Shown here: positions 8,382 to 17,938 of the stretch, piece after piece
Position numbering within the stretch: position 1 is the stretch's first letter
Layout of the letters: every line of letters begins with the position of its first letter
Assembly: GCA_964550895.1 (NCBI GenBank)
Contig: CAZKAP010000009.1
Span: 1 to 64,000 of the forward strand
Direction: 5' to 3'
DNA from: CAZKAP01 sp964550895
Lineage (GTDB): Bacteria > Bacteroidota > Bacteroidia > Flavobacteriales > Flavobacteriaceae
Length of the DNA: 64,000 bases
Position numbers and translations under genes: made by a program
Notes under the pieces: model-generated
The model's input: only the letters and a program-made list of their open reading frames with translations
What the model was told of the DNA's origin: nothing
The model's database searches: none

Positions 8382-8401
8382 ATTTTAACAATATATATTT
8401 G
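8370..8401 (+). promoter_or_regulatory. Bacteroidota-type promoter of the PspC operon
   Basis: TTG at 8370-8372 and TATATTTG at 8394-8401, separated by 21 bases, match the Bacteroidota sigma-A consensus (TTG, then TAnnTTTG). The first gene of the operon starts 46 bases downstream. Confidence 0.7.
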
Positions 8402-8447
8402 TAACAAAAGCTACCTTGAGTAGTCTATTCCATAAAACCTGACTGCA

Positions 8448-8921
8448 ATGATCCATCAACGAGAGAAGAATATTTCGTCGCTGATACACGTGTCGACCTT
8501 CTCGAAGTATTTCATTCCTTTTGGCAATTTTATTCTACCCCTGCTGCTGTGGTCCGGCAGCCGGAAGGAGTCGGCTTTCGTGGATCACCACGGAAAGCAG
8601 GCGCTGAATTTTCAGCTGAGCCTGCTCATGTACGCTATAATTGCCGGTATAGTGAGCATACCGTTTTTCGTAGGGGCGTTTCCCAATCTGTTCGAACACG
8701 GTCTCCCCGATTTGGGAAGATTACACAAGCTGAACAACTTCAATGTTCACCTGAGAGACTCGGACATCTTATGGGGGCGCATCCTCTGGCCGGCCGGCAT
8801 AACGGGACTGATCCAATTGGGCCTGTTTGCGATTAATGTAGTGTACAGTATACTCGCCGTAGTGCGAAGCAGCGAAGGGCAGTGGTTTACATACCCCATT
8901 AGCCTGAAGTTTATCAAGTAA
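8448..8921 (+). CDS. DUF4870 membrane protein
   Basis: A 157-residue protein with a polar N-terminus and four hydrophobic segments, recognisable as DUF4870 by PFGNFILPLLLW and the following DHHGKQALNFQLSLLMY. Members are small inner-membrane proteins of unknown role. It is the first gene of an operon with a PadR regulator, a PspC protein and a DUF2807 adhesin-like lipoprotein; this order is frequent in Flavobacteriaceae as I recall. The set is thought to relate to envelope stress, by inference from PspC. Confidence 0.85.
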   Translation: MIHQREKNISSLIHVSTFSKYFIPFGNFILPLLLWSGSRKESAFVDHHGKQALNFQLSLLMYAIIAGIVSIPFFVGAFPNLFEHGLPDLGRLHKLNNFNVHLRDSDILWGRILWPAGITGLIQLGLFAINVVYSILAVVRSSEGQWFTYPISLKFIK

Positions 8922-9067
8922 TCGCATCCGATGAACAGCGGAGTTTATTCATATCAATCAACATCACCCCGTCGGGCAGTATATCCCGGCCAATCCTTAT
9001 CTGAAGCGGGTCCGGTTCCCTATGAAACCGGCCTGCGACAGACAGGTTTAACCCTCATGGCAAGAAG

Positions 9068-9415
9068 ATGAAGATCGAAAACACCAAGGCCCAGATGCGT
9101 AAAGGCGTCCTGGAGTACTGCATACTATCGGTACTGCAGGTCAAAGACCTATACGCTTCGGAGATCCTCGGCACCCTCAAGGAGGCTCGAATGCTGGTGG
9201 TGGAAGGAACCATCTATCCGCTGCTGACCCGTCTGAAGAATGCGGGGCTCCTCGAGTACCGCTGGGAGGAATCCAACTCTGGGCCGCCGCGAAAGTACTA
9301 TTCACTAACCGGGAAAGGACGTGACTTCCTCAAGGAGCTCAACACCACCTGGATGGAGCTTCAGGAAGCCGTTCATCTTGTAACCACGAACCATAAGCCC
9401 AATTCCGATGAATAA
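9068..9415 (+). CDS. PadR-family transcriptional regulator
   Basis: A 115-residue PadR regulator with a winged-helix domain: KGVLEYCILSVLQVKDLYAS, then VVEGTIYPLLTRLKNAGLLEY, then GPPRKYYSLTGKGRDFL. The short C-terminal helix makes it a PadR-s1 type protein that dimerises. It overlaps the start of the PspC gene by 8 bases, so the two are translated together. It probably represses its own operon through the palindrome at 8359-8381. The inducing signal is unknown; membrane or drug stress is usual for the family. Confidence 0.92.
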   Translation: MKIENTKAQMRKGVLEYCILSVLQVKDLYASEILGTLKEARMLVVEGTIYPLLTRLKNAGLLEYRWEESNSGPPRKYYSLTGKGRDFLKELNTTWMELQEAVHLVTTNHKPNSDE

Positions 9416-11120
9416 AACCGTAACCATTAATCTCGCCAACACCGTCTTTCACATAGACGAGGGTGCCTATGAGGTTCTTCGCGCCTATCTGGAATCCATA
9501 CGCACCTCCTTCGAACGCACCGAAGGCAGGGACGAAATACTGGCTGACATCGAAGCGAGGATCGCCGAGCTCTTCAGCGATCGCATGGTCACCGAAAGGC
9601 AGGTGATTACCCAGAAGGATGTAGACGACATTATTGTCATCATGGGACAGCCCGAGGACTACCACGTGGACGAGGACGTATTCGAAGACGAAGACTCCGG
9701 GAAGGGCAAGAGCGAGGGGGAAACCGCGGAAAAGCGTAAGAACCGAAAGCTCTACCGGGACATGGATAACAACTATATCGGCGGAGTATGCCAGGGACTG
9801 TCGTATTATCTGGGTATGGATACCATCTGGGTGCGACTCCTGTTTGTACTGTTGACCGTATTCGGCAATGGTTTTGGAATACTGGTATACCTGGTTCTCT
9901 GGATTCTGGTTCCGGAAGCCCAGACGACTGCGGAAAAACTGGACATGAAGGGCGAGCCCGTTAATATCAGCAATATTGAGAAGAAAGTAAAGGAGGGGTT
10001 TGATTCGGTAGCCGACTCGGTCAAGAATGTGGACTATCAGAAGATGGGCGACTCGGTAAAAGGAGGTTCCCAGCGCTTCTTCGGTGGACTCGCTGAGGTA
10101 CTTACCTTTCTCTTTCAGCTCGTCGCCAAACTGGTCGGACTGGTATTGGTCCTTACCGGTGGCGCCACACTGATCGCCCTGTTTTTGAGCCTGTTCTCTC
10201 TGGGCATGCTGGAATGGGTAGACTTTCCAGGCATTGAATGGTGGGAGCTTTTCGAATCCACCGATCTGCCCATGTGGATGCTGGCTACCTTATCGTTCCT
10301 GGCATTGGGAATACCCTTCTACCTCATGATGTATCTGGGGCTGCGCTTGCTGATCAGCACGCTGAAGTCTATGGGGTGGGCCGCCAAGATTATACTGATC
10401 GTTGTCTGGCTGGCCGCTACCTCAGCCCTTGTGGTTATCGGTGCCCAACAGAGTGCGGAATACGCCATACGGGAACGGGTGGTCACCCGCGATAATCTGG
10501 GACTGCTGCAAGAAAACGACACCCTGTATATCGATTTCAGTTCTATGGACGAGCTGAAATGGGACCGGAGCATCTCCCTGGGAGGCTTCCGAGTCGTTGA
10601 AGACGAGGAAGACCACACCTTCTTCCTGTCCGATGATGTTCGCATGGATATACTGGCCAGCCCCTCAGACAGCCTGGACATTCAGGTCGATAGAAGGGCC
10701 CGTGGAGCAAGGCGGTCAGACGCACGAAGGAGGGCCGAAGGTATCGAATTTGACTACCGTCTCCAGGACGGAGTGTTGTCTATGGATGGCTACTTCATCA
10801 CCGACAGTGAGCATAAGCTCAGGGATCAGTCCCTGGGACTCAAGCTGTACGTGCCCCGGGGTACCGTACTGGTTCTCAAAGGGAATATTTACAAGCATCT
10901 GGGCTGGCAGACCGATATGACTCCGAGCAAGACGCGCTTCCACTTCGGGCAGCACATCTGGCAGATGGGCCCTGAGGGGGTTTTGAATTGCCAGGACTGC
11001 GAGGAAGAAGAACCTGAGGGGTCTGAAATCGACACCATACAGGAAGATGAGGTTCCTCTGGTCGAGGAGGTCAGTGCCTATAACATATTGGACAAGTATT
11101 ACGAATGCCTCTGGTGCTAG
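9408..11120 (+). CDS. PspC domain envelope-stress protein
   Basis: A 570-residue membrane protein. An N-terminal cytosolic part (about residues 1-100) precedes a PspC domain at about residues 103-168, with RKLYRDMDNNYIGGVCQG and a hydrophobic helix ending WILVPEA. A second set of three or four membrane helices lies at about 230-350, and a large outside or periplasmic beta-rich domain fills the rest, ending in a cysteine pair (NCQDCEEEE). PspC in enterobacteria takes part in the phage-shock response to membrane damage; this longer architecture is typical of Bacteroidota. It lies inside the PadR operon, overlapping padR and followed by a DUF2807 protein. Confidence 0.88.
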   Translation: MNKTVTINLANTVFHIDEGAYEVLRAYLESIRTSFERTEGRDEILADIEARIAELFSDRMVTERQVITQKDVDDIIVIMGQPEDYHVDEDVFEDEDSGKGKSEGETAEKRKNRKLYRDMDNNYIGGVCQGLSYYLGMDTIWVRLLFVLLTVFGNGFGILVYLVLWILVPEAQTTAEKLDMKGEPVNISNIEKKVKEGFDSVADSVKNVDYQKMGDSVKGGSQRFFGGLAEVLTFLFQLVAKLVGLVLVLTGGATLIALFLSLFSLGMLEWVDFPGIEWWELFESTDLPMWMLATLSFLALGIPFYLMMYLGLRLLISTLKSMGWAAKIILIVVWLAATSALVVIGAQQSAEYAIRERVVTRDNLGLLQENDTLYIDFSSMDELKWDRSISLGGFRVVEDEEDHTFFLSDDVRMDILASPSDSLDIQVDRRARGARRSDARRRAEGIEFDYRLQDGVLSMDGYFITDSEHKLRDQSLGLKLYVPRGTVLVLKGNIYKHLGWQTDMTPSKTRFHFGQHIWQMGPEGVLNCQDCEEEEPEGSEIDTIQEDEVPLVEEVSAYNILDKYYECLWC

Positions 11121-11153
11121 CAGAAAAAGAATTATCAATAAACAATAACTATC

Positions 11154-11867
11154 ATGAAAACAAAATGGATTTTTGGAGTGGCCTTAATCGGATTACTGGC
11201 CACCTCTTGTATTAACTTCAACACTGGCGTACAGGGCAATGGCGAAGTCATCAGCCAGGAGCGCAGCGTGAATGAGCCCTTTACCGAGATCTCGGCCTCG
11301 GAAGGACTGGATGTATTTATCACCCAGGGAGAAACCTCCACCATTAAGGTGGAAGCCGACAGCAATGTGATCGACCTGATCGCGACCGATATCAAGGAAG
11401 GGAAACTACGGCTCCACACCATCGAAGGTATAGGCAGAGCCACCAAGTCGGTCTATGTTACCTTACCTGAAATTACGGCTATACAGGCAACCAGCGGATC
11501 CGATGTCGTAACGGAGAATACGCTCCGGGGAACGGAGATCCATCTTTCGGTAAGCAGTGGAGCGGACCTGACCGCGACGGTGGTCGCAGAATCCCTGGAA
11601 GCCGAAACCAGCAGTGGAGGAAGCATGCGGATAACCGGCGAGACCGATGCCCTCAAAGCAGGTGCTAGCAGCGGATCCGACCTCAAAGCAGGAGAACTGA
11701 TGGCTAAAAACGTAACGGCCTCCGCCAGCAGCGGCGCCTTTGTGAAGGTTCACGCCAGCGAAAACCTGGTGGCCGATGCCAGCAGCGGCGCAGATATCCG
11801 CTATTCAGGCGGAGCCCAGGTCAATCGGACCAAGAGTGCAGGAGGCAACGTTTCTTCGGACAACTAA
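11154..11867 (+). CDS. DUF2807 (head GIN domain) lipoprotein
   Basis: A 237-residue lipoprotein (signal ending LIGLLATSC) with one DUF2807 domain forming a beta-helix. The GxxVxGNGEVISQERSV-type entry is seen as VQGNGEVISQERSVNEPF, followed by repeated SSG motifs (ATSGSDV, VSSGADL, TSSGGSM, ASSGSDL, ASSGAFV, ASSGADI) about one per coil. It should face the periplasm or the cell surface. It ends the PadR-PspC operon and is followed by a terminator. PspC and DUF2807 often occur together, so it may be an output of the same stress response. Confidence 0.9.
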   Translation: MKTKWIFGVALIGLLATSCINFNTGVQGNGEVISQERSVNEPFTEISASEGLDVFITQGETSTIKVEADSNVIDLIATDIKEGKLRLHTIEGIGRATKSVYVTLPEITAIQATSGSDVVTENTLRGTEIHLSVSSGADLTATVVAESLEAETSSGGSMRITGETDALKAGASSGSDLKAGELMAKNVTASASSGAFVKVHASENLVADASSGADIRYSGGAQVNRTKSAGGNVSSDN

Positions 11868-11891
11868 GCCGATTGCGGAACTGAGACAGAA

Positions 11892-11921
11892 CGTCGGGTC
11901 CTTTAGATCCGGCGTTTTTTA
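11892..11921 (+). terminator. Terminator of the PspC operon
   Basis: A nine-pair stem with two G-T pairs and a short loop (cgtcgggtc, then gatccggcg) is followed by TTTTTTATTT, just after the DUF2807 stop codon. Confidence 0.8.
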
Positions 11922-12057
11922 TTTCGGCAGGGTATGGGTTTCAGGGCTATAAAAAAGGACTGCTGTTACCGAAACCCCAAAAATGAATATACTTTGATTC
12001 TCGTATACTCTGGCAACAGTCAGTCCCCATTCTGTCTCGAAAAGATAGTGAATATAT

Positions 12058-13026
12058 CTACACCTCAGCTTCCTCGCCAGAAGAAACCATGGCCAGGTAG
12101 CGCTCCGCGTCCAGTGCGGCCATACAGCCCGTTCCGGCGGCCGTGACTGCCTGACGGTATTCCTTATCCTGTGCATCCCCGCAGGCAAAGACACCCGGTT
12201 TATTGGTGCGGGTGGTCCGGGGATTTGTGACGATATAGCCCGTTTCGTCCATATCGATCTGACCCTTGAAAATTTGGGTATTGGGGGTATGGCCGATGGC
12301 GATGAAAAGGCCCTTAACCGCTATTTCCTCCTTCTCTCCATTCTGGTTATTAAAGATGCGGAGGCCTTCGACTGTCTGGTCTCCCAGTACTTCGTCGATC
12401 TCAGTAAAATAGCGAATGTCTATATTATCTATGCTGTTCACCCGATGCTGCAGCGCCTTGGACGCCCGCATCTCGCCCTTTCGGACCAGCATGGTCACTG
12501 AATTACAGATCTTGGCCAGGTAAGATGCCTCTTCGGCTGCCGTATCTCCGCCACCTACGATGGCCACATCTTCGCCTTTATAAAAGAATCCATCGCATAC
12601 CGCACAGGCCGAAACGCCTCCTCCCCGGAGTCGCTGCTCGGAGGGCAGTCCCAGGTATTTGGCCGAGGCCCCGGTCGCGATAATGACAGTCTCTGCCTCA
12701 ATGAAGGTTTGGTTGTCGATCACTACTCTGTGAATACCCCCGGGCGTATCGCTCAGGGTGACCTCGGTGGCCATTCCAATGCGGACCTCCGTACCAAACC
12801 TCTCGGCCTGCTGCTGCAGTTCGACCATCATCGTGGGTCCATCCACGCCCTTGGGGTAGCCGGGAAAATTGTCGACTTCGGTGGTTGTGGTCAGCTGACC
12901 TCCAGGTTCCATACCCGTGTAAACCACGGGTTTCAGGTCTGCCCGTGCCGCGTAGATGGCCGCGGTGTATCCTGCCGGGCCCGATCCGATGATTAACGTT
13001 TTGATACGCTCAATATCTGTGCTCAT
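12058..13026 (-). CDS. trxB: Thioredoxin reductase (NADPH)
   Basis: A 322-residue flavoenzyme that passes electrons from NADPH through FAD to thioredoxin in the cytosol. Motifs in order are the FAD site GSGPAGYTAAIYAARADL near the N-terminus, the redox pair CAVC (SACAVCDGFF) at about residue 140, the NADPH site VGGGDTAAEEASY, and the C-terminal FAD site FACGDAQDKEYRQAVTAAG. Length and order are those of bacterial low-molecular-weight TrxB. It stands alone; the 190 bases between its stop and the DUF2807 stop hold only the operon terminator. Its electrons could also reduce class III NrdD if that enzyme uses thioredoxin. Confidence 0.96.
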   Translation of the reverse strand: MSTDIERIKTLIIGSGPAGYTAAIYAARADLKPVVYTGMEPGGQLTTTTEVDNFPGYPKGVDGPTMMVELQQQAERFGTEVRIGMATEVTLSDTPGGIHRVVIDNQTFIEAETVIIATGASAKYLGLPSEQRLRGGGVSACAVCDGFFYKGEDVAIVGGGDTAAEEASYLAKICNSVTMLVRKGEMRASKALQHRVNSIDNIDIRYFTEIDEVLGDQTVEGLRIFNNQNGEKEEIAVKGLFIAIGHTPNTQIFKGQIDMDETGYIVTNPRTTRTNKPGVFACGDAQDKEYRQAVTAAGTGCMAALDAERYLAMVSSGEEAEV

Positions 13027-13309
13027 GTCTCTGTATTGCTGAGATGTTTTTGCAAAAGTAGTAGTTTCGAACCGTTCCTTACATCGGCCTCAGGGTCCGC
13101 TATATTTATGTTAAAGTTGAAATCGAATCGATTTTTTCCCGCATTTTTGCCGGTGGACTATAAACGAAGCGATTATGACAATTTCAGCCTGTCTTGCCGA
13201 ATGCAATAAACCGGAAAAGGATCGCTCAGCGTTCAAAATCTGCCGGTTCTAAGGTATTGACTCCCGTTATCCCCTGACCCATCTTTCGTTTCACATTAAA
13301 CAGACCGCC

Positions 13310-13843
13310 GTGGAAAGTTCTGCCAATATGTACCTGATGAAGGCCATCGATGCCTACCCCTACTCCCTGGAAGAAGCCCTGGAGTCCCTTCAGTATGCGC
13401 TCTCCTACGAACCCGATAATGCCCGGGCCCTCAGCCTGATGGGTAAGATTCAAAGCGAACACATGCAGGATTACGATACCGCCCAGCACTACTTCAGGAA
13501 GGCTCTGGAAAGCGATATCGACCTGCCCATTATCTATCCCGACTACATCCATACTCTGATTTTAGCCGAGGAATACGCACATGCAGAGGAACTGCTCCAT
13601 TTTGCCTTCGGAATCAAGGCCACCGACAAGGCCCGACTGTACGAACTGAACGGTCAGTTGCTGGAAAGGCAGCGCCGTTTTCGGGAAGCCATGGGCCACT
13701 ACAGGATCGCTTTCGAACTCAGCATCTCCTCGGAAACCTGCGAGATCATGGAGGATCATATGCGAAGACTAAAGAAAAAACTGCCTAAGAAAAAGAAGCC
13801 GAAGGCGAAGAAAACCGGCAGCAGCAAGGAATCTTCTAACTGA
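13310..13843 (+). CDS. Tetratricopeptide repeat protein
   Basis: A 177-residue helical protein. TPR-like units run from about residue 12 to 130, with segments such as EEALESLQYALSYEPDNARALSLMG and YDTAQHYFRKALESDIDLP. The tail is very basic (KKKLPKKKKPKAKKTGSSKE), which suggests contact with nucleic acid or the membrane. The start is probably GTG 13310; ATG 13328 is an alternative and an in-frame stop at 13250 excludes a longer protein. TPR proteins join partners; none is evident. It overlaps the next gene tail to tail by 8 bases. Confidence 0.8.
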   Translation: MESSANMYLMKAIDAYPYSLEEALESLQYALSYEPDNARALSLMGKIQSEHMQDYDTAQHYFRKALESDIDLPIIYPDYIHTLILAEEYAHAEELLHFAFGIKATDKARLYELNGQLLERQRRFREAMGHYRIAFELSISSETCEIMEDHMRRLKKKLPKKKKPKAKKTGSSKESSN

Positions 13844-14168
13844 ATTCGGGACCGCCGTATTCCCGGGTTACCAGGGCGATGCGTATCCGGTAGGACCGGT
13901 ACCATGCCTCTTTTCCCTTCTGCTGTGCCTCTTGATGCTCCAAATCCTGCTTCCATGCCCGGATGGATTCCAAATCCTTCCAGTACGACACTGTGATTCC
14001 CAGCCCGTCACGGGCGTGTTCCACACCTAAAAAGCCCGGTTGCAGCCGGGCTTTTTCCATCATTTTTTCCGCCATCCGGTCATAAGCCGGGGTATCCTCA
14101 CGACGGACCGAAGTGAACACGACCGCATAATACGGGGGCTCGGTAGTATGTAAGACGGGCATAGCCAA
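13836..14168 (-). CDS. Antibiotic biosynthesis monooxygenase (ABM) fold protein
   Basis: A 110-residue dimeric ferredoxin-like barrel protein of the ABM family. Typical are YYAVVFTSVR, then YDRMAEKMMEKARLQPGFLGVEHARD, then GITVSYWKDLESIRAWKQD. Family members include quinol monooxygenases and many uncharacterised proteins, so the reaction is not known. It is separated from the large protease upstream by only 2 bases and is likely in the same transcript. Confidence 0.85.
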   Translation of the reverse strand: MAMPVLHTTEPPYYAVVFTSVRREDTPAYDRMAEKMMEKARLQPGFLGVEHARDGLGITVSYWKDLESIRAWKQDLEHQEAQQKGKEAWYRSYRIRIALVTREYGGPEFS

Positions 14169-14170
14169 TT

Positions 14171-16768
14171 TTATTTGGCTTCTTCCATGCGCCGTATCAT
14201 ATCCCTGAGGTGCATACGGTGCGCCTGAGTCGACTGATTACCGCTATTGGAACGAGCTATGGCCTTAATCCGGTTGATCTGATACAGTACACCCGATTTG
14301 GTATTGGCCATGGCGCCGTCGTTCTCCAGATAAGCAATCAGACGCTGCAGATAGGATAGCTGCAGATTCTGGCGAATGCTATGAACCGAGCCCCCTTTAT
14401 CGGCATCGAAAACCGCATCGGTAAGATCGTTCAGATACTCAGAAAGGCCGTACTCATTGCCGTACTGCTCAGTATCCCTAATGCGATTCAGCAGGTTCTC
14501 GTGCAGCAACTGCCCCAGGAGACTGTTCTGAACCCCCAGTATACTGCTGTGCAGTTTGGGGTCTTCGCCTTCATATGGCTGATTGAAACCCCTTCGCTGT
14601 AACTGAAGGTGACGCACCAGTTCGTCGTCCACCTTCCAGGCATCAGGGGCAAAAGCGTATTGGGCCAAAGCCTCCATCGCTGCCTGCTGTTTGTCTTCGG
14701 GCATAGGCGTATATGGGTCTTGTCCCTTTGGATCCGTACCCTCCACGGCCCGATTCACGTATACCCCACCTATGTGCTTGCTGATTACCCGCAACTGTAT
14801 GCCTTTGTGTCCGAGCAGGCGCAGATAGGTGTCGCGCAGTTTGGCGAAAGACTTCCCGTCTTCGGTGTATTTCTCGAGTAGCCGGGGCATAAGCCGCTGT
14901 TCGACCAGTTCGATTTGTTCGGTAGCGAACCGCACAGGATCGTCGGTCAGGTCGTAGATGTTCACCATGGGATCTATACCTTTTCCATTGGAACGCATGT
15001 CGTCTCCATCGTTACCAAAAGCGAGTCGGGGATCGGCGCTTCGGCTCAGGATATTCTCGAGTCGGGCGTCCTCGGCCGCTGGGTTCTCAAGGGCTTCTGA
15101 ATAACCGTATTCAATAGCCCACATATCGTAATGCCCGGGCTTGTAGTCGTAAAAGACCGACTTGTAATCCCCTGTAGACGGGTAATTGACCGCCGGGTAT
15201 TCCATAACGGAATTGCAGAGCCCCTCCTCGACCATCTTGGCCATGTTCCTGGCGTCTTCAACCGATTGCAGCGTACTGGCTTTCATATTGTGATTGAGTC
15301 CCAGGGTATGACCAATCTCGTGTAAAATCAGCCGTTTTACAGATTCCTCCAGGAATCGTTGTTTTTCTTCGGGGCTATCAGTGAGGTCAAACGCTGCCCT
15401 GGCAAAGGCCATCTGTTCAGCCATGAGGTTCCCTGCCGAGCAATGGGTGTATTTACGGGTATTGTCCTGCAGTTCGTCCCAGATGGCTTCCTCCTCCTGT
15501 TGTTGCTCGAATCCGGCAAGTTCAAAGAACTCCGATCGACGCAGCCTTCCCAGTACCGCTCCGTATTCCAGCATAATATCGGCTCCGAGTATCTGACCCG
15601 TTCGCGGGTTGACAAAGCTGGGGCCATAACCCGTGAATGGGGGGCGGGGCGAAGAAGTCCACCGCAAAACATTATACCGTATATCACCGGCATCCCAATC
15701 GGCATCGTCGGGCTGCACCTTAACCACCAGGGCGTTGCGGTAGCCGGCGGCTTCAAAGGCGATATTCCAGGCCTCTGCACCTTCCCTGATGATATCGCGC
15801 AGTTCCTGGGGAGTCGTGTTCTCGATCCACCAGGTTATGGGTTCCACCACATCCGAAACCGGTGCCCCAGGGTTGACCTTCTCCAGGTGCCAGCGATGAA
15901 TCATGTCCCGATAAGGCGTCGCATCCGACACGGTCAGATCCGTCACATTTCTGGAAAAATACCCTATGCGCTCGTCGTCCTTCCTGGGCACAAAGTTATT
16001 CTCGGGTACCGCGATCAGGCTGTGCTGATAGGTTACACTCACGAATCTGCCGTCAGTAACCTCAGAGGGTCCGAAAGTACTCCGGCCGGATCCCTCGAAT
16101 ACCAGTTCCACTCGAACATCGGTATTCTCAGGGTAGTTATTCAGGGTCAGCAGCCGGCTCTTGGATTTACTCATTTTACCCAGCTGAAAGCCCCGGTAAG
16201 AGGAAGGATAAACCCGCTTAAGCCGGGTAAAGGTCTCCCCCATAAACAACGAACTGCTCTCGATCAGGTAGGCATCGTTTTCCGTATCCTGCGCCTCGAT
16301 CTTGCCATCGAAGAATACAGGCTTGTTGATGTTGGCATCCCGGGCCTTGCTGATGGCGTTCTCGGGATCAAAGTAGTATTCCGTGTTTTCGAGCTGAAAA
16401 TTCAGCTTGTCGTATGCTTTGTTAATGGTGAAGATGCGGGAACCCCTGTAGGATCCGCGGTTGGTTCCGGCGGCCGCTACCCCATTTTCCACATATCCGA
16501 AATGGATGTACTCCTTGCCTAATTGGTCTCCGCCTACCTCCAGGTAAGTCTTACCCGTCACCGTATCCAGATACACAGTGAACAAGCCCTCCTGTTTTTT
16601 GAATTTTTTGGTGTATTCCGCTATGCTTTTCAGACTTTTTTCCTTCTTGGAGTCGGCCGCAGCCGCGATCTGAGCCTTGTTCTTCTTTTTCTTACGCTGT
16701 GCGTATGCAGGATGGCCCATGGAGACCATCATCATGCCTGCCAGCAATAGGGATAGGTAATACCGCAT
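14171..16768 (-). CDS. Secreted zinc metalloprotease, DUF5117/DUF5118/DUF4953 type
   Basis: An 865-residue exported protein with a signal peptide (MRYYLSLLLAGMMMVSMGHPAYAQ) followed by a lysine-rich linker. A DUF5118/DUF5117 region covers about residues 40-420, and the catalytic domain carries the extended metzincin zinc motif LILHEIGHTLGLNHNMKAS near residue 490, whose three histidines bind zinc and whose glutamate is catalytic. A long helical C-terminus follows. Such proteins are widespread in Bacteroidota and act in the periplasm or outside, but substrates are unknown. Length is typical, and the gene looks intact. Confidence 0.88.
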   Translation of the reverse strand: MRYYLSLLLAGMMMVSMGHPAYAQRKKKKNKAQIAAAADSKKEKSLKSIAEYTKKFKKQEGLFTVYLDTVTGKTYLEVGGDQLGKEYIHFGYVENGVAAAGTNRGSYRGSRIFTINKAYDKLNFQLENTEYYFDPENAISKARDANINKPVFFDGKIEAQDTENDAYLIESSSLFMGETFTRLKRVYPSSYRGFQLGKMSKSKSRLLTLNNYPENTDVRVELVFEGSGRSTFGPSEVTDGRFVSVTYQHSLIAVPENNFVPRKDDERIGYFSRNVTDLTVSDATPYRDMIHRWHLEKVNPGAPVSDVVEPITWWIENTTPQELRDIIREGAEAWNIAFEAAGYRNALVVKVQPDDADWDAGDIRYNVLRWTSSPRPPFTGYGPSFVNPRTGQILGADIMLEYGAVLGRLRRSEFFELAGFEQQQEEEAIWDELQDNTRKYTHCSAGNLMAEQMAFARAAFDLTDSPEEKQRFLEESVKRLILHEIGHTLGLNHNMKASTLQSVEDARNMAKMVEEGLCNSVMEYPAVNYPSTGDYKSVFYDYKPGHYDMWAIEYGYSEALENPAAEDARLENILSRSADPRLAFGNDGDDMRSNGKGIDPMVNIYDLTDDPVRFATEQIELVEQRLMPRLLEKYTEDGKSFAKLRDTYLRLLGHKGIQLRVISKHIGGVYVNRAVEGTDPKGQDPYTPMPEDKQQAAMEALAQYAFAPDAWKVDDELVRHLQLQRRGFNQPYEGEDPKLHSSILGVQNSLLGQLLHENLLNRIRDTEQYGNEYGLSEYLNDLTDAVFDADKGGSVHSIRQNLQLSYLQRLIAYLENDGAMANTKSGVLYQINRIKAIARSNSGNQSTQAHRMHLRDMIRRMEEAK

Positions 16769-16860
16769 CTTTTAAATTTTTAAGGTGAAAAGATACATAA
16801 ATTGCCCCCTGTAGGGAACACGAACTGCCGGATGACTTTAGTTTACCCCCGAATGGCGGT

Positions 16861-17937
16861 CTAGGGAAGAAAGGGGTAGATCGCGGAAGGAACGTATCCC
16901 ACCTCGGTAGAGCGGAGCAGTTGTCCTTGTAAGTCACGGGCTTCCAGAGTCCCCGGGGAGGCAAAATCGCCAGCATCCACTCCGTATAAGGTTCCCTGAG
17001 ATACGTACATTCCATAATACTGGATTCCACTGAACACAAGCTGGGGCACCGATTCCGTGCCATCAGCAGGAAGCCTGTACACGCCTCCTTCCATCAAAAA
17101 GAACAGGTGATTACCATCACGCTGGAGCTGACCCGGGTGCTGGTTAGCGGCAAATACCAATACGCGCTCAACGCCCAGGTCGGTCAGGTCGATGCGATAG
17201 AGGCTCCCGCCCGTTTCGTTCCCTGTAAAGGAGGGGTTACCCCCGCATAGCACCCAAAGATTTCCTCTACCATCGAACTGCATAGAGTTGGGAACATCTC
17301 CGACGGTGAGCGTTTCGACCTTGGAATCCGAACCCATAACACTCAGGAGATTGTTCTGGGAAAATCCTCCCTGATGAGCGATATAGAGTCGGTTACCGTC
17401 GCTGAGAATCCGCTCGGGTCCTTCCTCCACAGGGATTTTTTCCGCAACCTCATGGGAAGCAAGATCGACTACTGCAACGAAATCATCAGAAGGGTCCGTT
17501 CCCTCGCCCCAGTTGGTCACGTAGCCCTTGCCGTCCAAAAATGCCATATAACGCGGGTTGAACAAATCGCCATCAGCTCTGCCGTCTATCGTGGCCCTAA
17601 CCTCCATGGTCGATGACTCCACCACTTCGACCTTCTGGGAATTGTTAACCACTATATAGCTCGTTTCGCCATAAAATGCCATACTCTGTGCTACATCGCC
17701 CAGCGGTTGTGCGTTCACGGTTTTAAAAATCCCATCGGCCTGTATGCTGAAGTCTTCGGATACCAGGGATAGGCTGGCATTCCCTCCGAGGAACTGTCCT
17801 TCGTGCAGGATCAGCAGACCACCCTCATATGGGCTCAGCGGCATCGTGTTCAGTCCTTGTGTTTCGCTTTCGACTGTGCAGGAATGCAGCGTTAGCAAAG
17901 CCATTATCCCTGCGATCAAATACCTGGATGTCTTCAT
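16861..17937 (-). CDS. YncE-like beta-propeller lipoprotein, DUF5074; probable BtuG-type cobalamin binder
   Basis: A 358-residue lipoprotein (signal ending ALLTLHSC) whose body is repeated blades of a beta-propeller, for example PRYMAFLDGKGYVTNWGEG, RILSDGNRLYIAHQGG and VPNSMQFDGRGNLWVLCGG. It belongs with DUF5074/YncE surface proteins. It lies one base after the stop of the BtuB-like receptor and shares its cobalamin riboswitch. In Bacteroides, BtuG is a propeller lipoprotein that caps BtuB and binds B12 very tightly, so the same job is likely here. The operon position is seen; the BtuG equivalence is inference. Confidence 0.78.
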   Translation of the reverse strand: MKTSRYLIAGIMALLTLHSCTVESETQGLNTMPLSPYEGGLLILHEGQFLGGNASLSLVSEDFSIQADGIFKTVNAQPLGDVAQSMAFYGETSYIVVNNSQKVEVVESSTMEVRATIDGRADGDLFNPRYMAFLDGKGYVTNWGEGTDPSDDFVAVVDLASHEVAEKIPVEEGPERILSDGNRLYIAHQGGFSQNNLLSVMGSDSKVETLTVGDVPNSMQFDGRGNLWVLCGGNPSFTGNETGGSLYRIDLTDLGVERVLVFAANQHPGQLQRDGNHLFFLMEGGVYRLPADGTESVPQLVFSGIQYYGMYVSQGTLYGVDAGDFASPGTLEARDLQGQLLRSTEVGYVPSAIYPFLP

Positions 17938-17938
17938 A

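Noticed and set aside
15359..16522. 387-codon open frame on the plus strand opposite the zinc protease
   Set aside because: The minus-strand protease has a signal peptide and HExxH site; the opposite frame has neither domain nor start context.
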